Below the pieces are notes generated by a model. The model was not told the origin of the DNA. It saw only the letters and a list, made by a program, of their open reading frames with translations, and did no database searches. DNA of 11,277 nt, taken from NCBI GenBank assembly GCA_900768045.1, contig CAAGBL010000063.1, positions 1 to 11,277 on the forward strand. The letters are read 5' to 3'. This DNA is from an uncultured Alistipes sp. (GTDB taxonomy: Bacteria; Bacteroidota; Bacteroidia; Bacteroidales; Rikenellaceae). The position numbers were made by a program, and so were the translations under genes. Below, one piece after another: positions 7,136-11,277 of the stretch; position 1 is the first letter of the stretch, and every line of letters starts with the position of its first letter.

Positions 7136-8590
7136 ATGTTGTCGCAATATAACATATCATCGGGGTACTCCTCGTCACGCAACTCAAACTCCTTGTTTGG
7201 GCGAGTTGACATGGTTGCCCTCGGACTCTATATTACCTTGGTATTAGTTGGCATACTCTCAATTACCTCGGCGTCGTATGACCCTGAGGTAGGCAGCATA
7301 TTCTCGTTCAAGCACAACTATATCAAGCAGCTTATGTGGGCAGGCATATCGGGCGTTGTGGCTCTTGTTTTATTACTCCTCGAGCGTCGCTACTTCCACA
7401 TGTTTGCATACCCTGCATATATCGTAGGCATACTACTCCTTTTAGCCTGCTTGGCCTTTGGTGTCAAGGTAAATGGCGCTAAGGCGTGGTTTGAATTTGG
7501 TAGTATCAGGGTGCAGCCCGCCGAATTTGTAAAAATTGCTACGGCGCTGATGATGGCACGTGTGATGAGCGACTACTCGTTCAGCATGAACCGCCTCAAG
7601 GATCTATTTAAGGTTGCGGGCGTGATACTTCTACCACTGGCAATCATCGTGCTTCAGAACGATACTGGTTCAGGCTTGGTGCTATGTTCATTCCTGTTTG
7701 TATGTATTCGTGAGGGAATATCGAAGTATATCTACTTCCCTATGATATTTACCGTATTTCTCTTTATCATCTCGTTTATCTTTACCCCCGAGGCGATATT
7801 TACGGCACTTATCATTCTCTTTACCATATATAATATTATAAAGAACGGTGCTATTGTGGGGCATATTCGCTTCCTCGCACTCATATTCTTGGCCGTGCTG
7901 CTACTATGTGTATTTACACCCCTTAGCGGCTATGCCTCACTAATGGTTGTATGTGGCATCACAGCTGTTGTGCTTGGATTTATAGCTATCAAGATGCGAG
8001 AGATGTCGCTCCTATGGCCAATCATCATGTTTGTCTATGCGATGCTCTTTGTGCCAACTACCGACTTTATGTTCTCGAAGCTTAAGTCGCACCAACAAGA
8101 CCGAATATTGACCTACGTGGGCATCAAGAGCGATCCTCAGGGTATCGACTACAATGTCAACCAGTCGCTCATTGCCATAGGCTCAGGAGGAATGTTTGGC
8201 AAGGGATTTATGGAGGGTACGCAGATTAAGTATGACTACGTGCCTGAGAAACATACCGACTTTATATTCTGCACAGTAGGCGAGGAGTGGGGCTTTGTTG
8301 GAACATTTACTGTTGTAATGCTATATATAGCCCTCATACTGCGACTTATGCGTATGGGCGAGCGAATTAAAGAACCCTTTGGCAGAGTATACTGCTACTC
8401 GGTGGCGGCCATACTCCTATTCCACGTGTGGGTAAATATCGGCATGACCATCGGCCTTATGCCTGTCATGGGTATCCCGCTGCCACTGATGAGCTACGGT
8501 GGTTCATCGCTTGTAGCCTCAACAATACTTATTATGATTGCTATACGTCTTGATGCCTCAACCAGCGACGATAGCGTTTATGTAGGATAA
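7136..8590 (+). CDS. rodA: SEDS peptidoglycan glycosyltransferase RodA (enlarged form)
   Basis: Multipass membrane enzyme that polymerises lipid II into glycan strands, partner of PBP2. SEDS motifs are clear: RVQPAEFVKIA (125-135), QNDTGSGLV (174-182), GIDYNVNQSLIAIGSGGMFGKG (336-357), EKHTDFIF with Asp375 matching catalytic Asp262 of E. coli RodA, and the C-terminal MGIPLPLMSYGGSS (445-458). At 484 residues it is much longer than the roughly 370-residue E. coli protein. About 95 extra residues lie between QNDTG and the HQQDRI segment (roughly 200-305), made mostly of additional hydrophobic helices. There is also a Ser/Asn-rich N-terminal end of about 20 residues before the first membrane segment. 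The extra helices may be a lineage trait. The gene is 11 nt upstream of surE. Confidence 0.95.
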   Translation: MLSQYNISSGYSSSRNSNSLFGRVDMVALGLYITLVLVGILSITSASYDPEVGSIFSFKHNYIKQLMWAGISGVVALVLLLLERRYFHMFAYPAYIVGILLLLACLAFGVKVNGAKAWFEFGSIRVQPAEFVKIATALMMARVMSDYSFSMNRLKDLFKVAGVILLPLAIIVLQNDTGSGLVLCSFLFVCIREGISKYIYFPMIFTVFLFIISFIFTPEAIFTALIILFTIYNIIKNGAIVGHIRFLALIFLAVLLLCVFTPLSGYASLMVVCGITAVVLGFIAIKMREMSLLWPIIMFVYAMLFVPTTDFMFSKLKSHQQDRILTYVGIKSDPQGIDYNVNQSLIAIGSGGMFGKGFMEGTQIKYDYVPEKHTDFIFCTVGEEWGFVGTFTVVMLYIALILRLMRMGERIKEPFGRVYCYSVAAILLFHVWVNIGMTIGLMPVMGIPLPLMSYGGSSLVASTILIMIAIRLDASTSDDSVYVG

Positions 8591-8601
8591 TAGAACTAAG
8601 A

Positions 8602-9375
8602 ATGAAGAGACTTATATTTCTAACCAACGACGACAACTACCTCTCAAAGGGCTTTCGTGCTGCCGTGAATCTTGCTCGTGAGTTTGGCGATGTTGTGGCA
8701 ATAGCTCCCGACAGAGTGCAGAGCGGCATGAGCCAGGCAATAACCATCAACCAACCACTATTCATACGCCAGGTGGAGAAGAGTGAGGGCGTTGAGATAT
8801 ATGCCTTCTCGGGTACGCCTGTCGACTGCGTGAAGGTTGCCTTCGACCATATCTTCCGTGAGCGTAAGGTAGACCTTGTACTATCGGGCATCAACCATGG
8901 CTCAAATGCCGCTGTGAACGTGATGTACTCAGGTACTATGGGCGCAGCTATCGAGGGTAGCTTCTATGGAATCCCTTCTATAGGTCTTTCGCTTGACGAC
9001 CACGACTCTGACGCCGACTTTGAGGGCGCTGTGGAGGTAGGTCGCAAGGTTATTTGCGATATTCTTAACTCAACAGATAGTCTGTCACGCCCACTATGCC
9101 TAAACGTAAATGTGCCTCGTTGCGCAGCATCGGAGCTTCAGGGTGTTCGTCTTTGCCGCCAAACAAAGGGCTTCTGGAGGGAGGAGTTCTACTCTCGTCA
9201 AGACCCTCATGGCCGCGAATACTACTGGCTTACAGGCGCCTTCCAAAATGCCGAGCCCGAAGCCGAGGATACTGACGAATGGGCATTGGCACACAACTAC
9301 GCCTCAGTAGTGCCCATACAGGTAGATATGACCGACTACCATACACTTAATAAGTTGGGGGATATAATCAAGTAG
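8602..9375 (+). CDS. surE: 5'-nucleotidase SurE (survival protein E)
   Basis: Cytosolic metal-dependent phosphatase acting on nucleoside monophosphates, and on short polyphosphate in some relatives. The 257 residues carry the family marks: the metal site TNDD (8-11), APDRVQSGMS with Ser41 (35-44), GTPVDCVKVA (71-80), SGINHGSNAAVNVMYSGTMGAA with Asn98 (95-116), LNVNVP (167-172) and WLTGAF. The residue after the DD pair is Asn12, where the family nearly always has Gly. The rest of the active site looks intact, so activity is expected. In many Bacteroidales surE neighbours lpxB; here it sits between rodA and a two-component system, joined by gaps of 11 and 7 nt, which suggests the same transcript. 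Confidence 0.94.
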   Translation: MKRLIFLTNDDNYLSKGFRAAVNLAREFGDVVAIAPDRVQSGMSQAITINQPLFIRQVEKSEGVEIYAFSGTPVDCVKVAFDHIFRERKVDLVLSGINHGSNAAVNVMYSGTMGAAIEGSFYGIPSIGLSLDDHDSDADFEGAVEVGRKVICDILNSTDSLSRPLCLNVNVPRCAASELQGVRLCRQTKGFWREEFYSRQDPHGREYYWLTGAFQNAEPEAEDTDEWALAHNYASVVPIQVDMTDYHTLNKLGDIIK

Positions 9376-9380
9376 AGGAG
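9376..9380 (+). promoter_or_regulatory. Shine-Dalgarno AGGAG before the histidine kinase
   Basis: AGGAG lies directly after the surE TAG stop and 2 nt before the kinase ATG at 9383, so the spacing is shorter than ideal. Most starts in this window have only A/G-rich leaders, so this is the clearest SD-like site present. It supports the 9383 start. Confidence 0.45.
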
Positions 9381-9382
9381 AT

Positions 9383-10390
9383 ATGTCGGGTGTCGAGATT
9401 TTGATGATTGTTGCTATTGTCATGCAACTTGTGGCAGTGGTTATAGCTATAATGCTTATTCATGAGACTAAGTATAGCGCCCTGTGGATATCGTGCATCA
9501 TCACTCTCTTAGCTCTTAGCACGGAGCGTACCATGCAGCTCCTCTCGTTCGATGGCTATCATATATCGAACTACACATACGCCTGGGTGGGCATCCTCGT
9601 ATCGGTATGCCTATCCATAAGCGTTGTCTGCGCCCGCCTCCTCGTAAACCACGTAGATAGGATGTCGCACCATCGACGACTCCTCGAAAATAGGCTTCTC
9701 ACGGCGGTACTACGCACCGAGGAACGCTCACGAGCATCAATCTCACGTGACCTCCACGACGGCTTAGGGCCACTACTATCATCAGCAAAGATGTCGCTCT
9801 CGGCGCTCTCGAGGGCTGAGCTCAACGACAAAGACCAAACAACACTACATAATACCGTTGCTGTCATAGATGAGGCTATTCGTTCACTGCGTGAGATATC
9901 TAATAACCTCTCGCCACATGTTCTCAACAGCTTCGGCTTGGCTCGTGGCATCAAGAACTTCGTGGATCGCACAGCAGCACTGCACGACGTGAAGATTGAG
10001 TTCGTGACGCCCCTGCGTGATGAGCGCTTCGACTCAAACATCGAGGTTATCATCTACCGTGTTATATGCGAGCTAATAAATAACTCGCTCAAACACTCGG
10101 GCTGCACAACAATTAATATAAGTCTTACGTTATCTAACAGTCGTATCGCAGCCGTGTACAGCGACAATGGCTGCGGCTTCTCGGTAAAGGAGAAGCAGAA
10201 TTGTGGCATGGGACTCTCGAATATGAAATCACGCATATCGTCGCTCGGAGGCAGCCTACGCATAAACAGCAAGCCCTGTGGCGGCATGTCGGCGCACTTC
10301 GAGGTATCAATAGAGGATAAGCAGCCACAACCTACGCAACGTAAGTATAGACGACTAAAAAAATTGGAACGCCATGGAAAAAAGAGTTAA
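9383..10390 (+). CDS. Membrane sensor histidine kinase, NarL/DegS-type (HisKA_3)
   Basis: Sensor kinase expected to phosphorylate the adjacent regulator. The 335 residues start with about three membrane segments (roughly 5-26, 32-47, 65-87) and almost no periplasmic domain, so the signal is probably sensed within the membrane or by a partner protein. The HisKA_3 dimerisation helix follows with the H-box EERSRASISRDLHDGLGP (113-130), phospho-acceptor His125 in DLHDG. The HATPase domain has the N-box ELINNSLKHS (230-239), G1 SDNGCGF (260-266) and G2 GMGLSNM (275-281). A lysine/arginine-rich tail (about 313-335) extends past the ATPase fold; its last codons overlap the regulator start by 17 nt. 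The stimulus is unknown; operon position suggests cell-wall growth or envelope state. Confidence 0.93.
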   Translation: MSGVEILMIVAIVMQLVAVVIAIMLIHETKYSALWISCIITLLALSTERTMQLLSFDGYHISNYTYAWVGILVSVCLSISVVCARLLVNHVDRMSHHRRLLENRLLTAVLRTEERSRASISRDLHDGLGPLLSSAKMSLSALSRAELNDKDQTTLHNTVAVIDEAIRSLREISNNLSPHVLNSFGLARGIKNFVDRTAALHDVKIEFVTPLRDERFDSNIEVIIYRVICELINNSLKHSGCTTINISLTLSNSRIAAVYSDNGCGFSVKEKQNCGMGLSNMKSRISSLGGSLRINSKPCGGMSAHFEVSIEDKQPQPTQRKYRRLKKLERHGKKS

Positions 10391-11024
10391 AATAGCACTC
10401 GTCGACGACCACACTCTCTTTCGCACAGGCCTTGCGGGGCTACTATCACAACAGGAGAACTTCGAGGTTGTTGCAAGCTGTGGCTCGGGCGAGGAGTTCT
10501 TGTCGGTGCTACCAACATTAGATGTAGATGTTGTGTTTATGGATATCTCCATGCCAGGCATTGATGGCTCGGAGACTACACGACGTGCCCTGAGCGAGCG
10601 CCCCAACCTTCGCATTATTACCCTCTCGATGTATGGCGACGAGCACTTCTATACCCTTATGATGAAGTGTGGTGCATGCGGCTTTTTGCTTAAGGATTCG
10701 GATATTGACGAGGTGTTTAACGCCGTAAATACAACCATGGCGGGCGACAGCTACTTCAGCCCTACGCTGCTCGAGTCGCTCACTCGCAATATGAGCCGCT
10801 TAGCTACAACTACCACAACAGATGAGGAGGCACTCTCAGACCGAGAAATCGAGATATTGGTTGAGGTGTGCCGAGGCCTATCTAATCAGGAGATTGCCGA
10901 TAGACTATTTATCTCGAAGCGCACTGTAGATAAGCATCGAGCCAACATCTTAGAAAAGACTGGCTGCCGCAACACCGCCAACCTTGTGGTCTACGCTATT
11001 AAGAATAGACTGGTAGAGATATAA
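10374..11024 (+). CDS. Response regulator, NarL/FixJ family (REC plus LuxR-type HTH)
   Basis: DNA-binding partner of the kinase. The receiver domain (about 4-118) has the acidic pair Asp11-Asp12, phospho-acceptor Asp57 in VVFMDISMPGIDG, the switch Thr83 in IITLS and Lys107 in LLKDS. A threonine-rich linker (145-149, TTTTT) leads to the LuxR-type helix-turn-helix (about 152-212): LSDREIEILVEVCRGLSNQEIA and the recognition region SKRTVDKHRANILEKTG. The 216-residue length is typical. The ATG lies inside the end of the kinase gene (17-nt overlap), so the pair is translationally coupled. All key residues are present. Targets are unknown; the dyads before mreB are candidates for autoregulation of this operon. 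Confidence 0.94.
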   Translation: MEKRVKIALVDDHTLFRTGLAGLLSQQENFEVVASCGSGEEFLSVLPTLDVDVVFMDISMPGIDGSETTRRALSERPNLRIITLSMYGDEHFYTLMMKCGACGFLLKDSDIDEVFNAVNTTMAGDSYFSPTLLESLTRNMSRLATTTTTDEEALSDREIEILVEVCRGLSNQEIADRLFISKRTVDKHRANILEKTGCRNTANLVVYAIKNRLVEI

Positions 11025-11087
11025 TAGGGAGAATAAGGAAGATAGGGAAGATAGGGAATTTAAGGAGTTTAGGGAATTTAGGGAAAG
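11025..11087 (+). repeat. Seven-unit tandem array, 9-bp period
   Basis: Starting at the base after the regulator stop codon, seven 9-mers run without a break: TAGGGAGAA, TAAGGAAGA, TAGGGAAGA, TAGGGAATT, TAAGGAGTT, TAGGGAATT, TAGGGAAAG. The first six bases follow TARGGA and the last three vary. The strand is strongly purine-rich. The array is not part of the upstream protein. Confidence 0.85.
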
Positions 11088-11088
11088 A

Positions 11089-11133
11089 CTATCACTAAAC
11101 TCCCTAATTTCATTAAATTCACTAAACTCCTTA
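11089..11133 (-). repeat. Five-unit inverted continuation of the 9-bp array
   Basis: After one spacer base the same 9-bp period continues on the opposite strand: CTATCACTA, AACTCCCTA, ATTTCATTA, AATTCACTA, AACTCCTTA. Read on the minus strand these begin with TARNGA-like hexamers. The two halves form a large inverted repeat; 11062-11084 and 11110-11132 match as reverse complements at 20 of 23 positions. The transcript of this region would fold into a long A/U-rich hairpin between the regulator gene and the end repeat. Positions 11134-11159 hold nothing I recognise. Confidence 0.8.
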
Positions 11134-11159
11134 TAATCTACCACCTCAATCAGCACACT

Positions 11160-11277
11160 AATTTGTTGTCAGAAGGGGTTAGATTTGGCTTATCGCAAAA
11201 GTGAGCACCCGAGGATAGTACAAGAAGTACAGCCTCGGGTGCTCAGCTTTTTGGGATAGGTCAAAGATGACCCCTTA
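11160..11277 (+). repeat. Long palindromic repeat element, right copy
   Basis: This copy has the same 62 nt at its left (11160-11221) and the same 51 nt at its right (11227-11277) as the copy at 1-119, with the 5-nt loop AAGAA at 11222-11226 in place of the 6-nt TCAAAC. It lies 135 nt beyond the regulator stop codon. It ends exactly at the window edge, so it is unknown whether the outer TTTGTTGT arm finds its partner here as it does at the left copy. Confidence 0.9.
11202..11252. terminator. Hairpin core of the right repeat, probable operon terminator
   Basis: The 13-bp GC-rich stem (11202-11214 with 11233-11245) is followed on the plus strand by GC and TTTTT (11248-11252). It is the first intrinsic-terminator-like structure after the response regulator and could end the mreB-to-regulator transcript. 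Core bases are identical to those of the left copy. Confidence 0.55.

Noticed and set aside
9571..10053. Minus-strand open frame of 160 codons inside the kinase gene
   Set aside because: It is a shadow of the HisKA_3 kinase coding sequence, rich in Ser/Arg from reversed codons, with no recognisable domain.
11025..11133. CRISPR array
   Set aside because: Units are 9 bp with no unique spacers and no cas genes nearby.
10950..11156. Minus-strand open frame with LNS/LSS repeats as a low-complexity protein
   Set aside because: It is the translation of the 9-bp array plus the antisense of the regulator gene, with no start context or independent support.
1..11277. Terminal direct repeats as a sign of a circular plasmid or phage genome
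   Set aside because: The terminal copies differ in their loops, so they are not an assembly overlap of a circle, and the genes between are core chromosomal functions with no replication or phage genes.
1..11277. Composite transposon bounded by the two repeats
   Set aside because: No transposase, integrase or target-site duplication can be seen, and the cargo is the elongasome and central metabolism.

Overview
The window looks like a chromosomal segment from a member of the Bacteroidales. The clues are short-form glucose-6-phosphate isomerase and GpsA proteins of Bacteroidetes type, an mreB-mreC-mreD-mrdA-rodA cluster with an enlarged RodA, promoters matching the Bacteroidetes TAnnTTTG element, and mostly weak Shine-Dalgarno signals. 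A Rikenellaceae/Alistipes-like source is possible, but I cannot fix the genus by eye.

Layout. Positions 1-119 hold one copy of a palindromic repeat. Positions 133-2489 (minus strand) hold a two-gene unit, gpsA then pgi, covering glycerol-3-phosphate synthesis for phospholipids and the glucose-6-P/fructose-6-P interconversion. Positions 2490-2676 are a divergent control region with a promoter facing each way and a dense cluster of short palindromes in front of mreB. Positions 2677-11024 (plus strand) hold nine genes: mreB, mreC, mreD, mrdA (PBP2), rodA, surE, a NarL-type sensor histidine kinase and its LuxR/NarL-type response regulator. That is eight protein genes by name, the last two forming the two-component pair. 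mreC onward is tightly packed, with gaps of 11 nt or less and overlaps at mreD/mrdA and kinase/regulator. Only the mreB-mreC junction is open (129 nt), and it contains a terminator-like hairpin. Positions 11025-11133 hold a 9-bp-period array that begins at the base after the regulator stop codon and then flips strand. Positions 11160-11277 hold a second copy of the end repeat.

How the genes fit together. MreB filaments, MreC, MreD, the RodA glycosyltransferase and the PBP2 transpeptidase form the elongasome that inserts side-wall peptidoglycan. SurE is a nucleotide phosphatase. The membrane kinase and its regulator are translationally coupled to each other and sit at the end of the same operon, so they may sense or adjust envelope growth; that link is inferred from position only.

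The least ordinary signal is the end repeat. The two copies are identical across 113 positions and differ only in the 5-6 nt terminal loop of a long imperfect hairpin. The non-Watson-Crick positions of the stem are G-U wobbles and a tandem G-A pair when read on the plus strand, which suggests a structured RNA or transcribed hairpin element rather than a simple DNA palindrome. Whether this is a known repeat family cannot be decided from the sequence alone.
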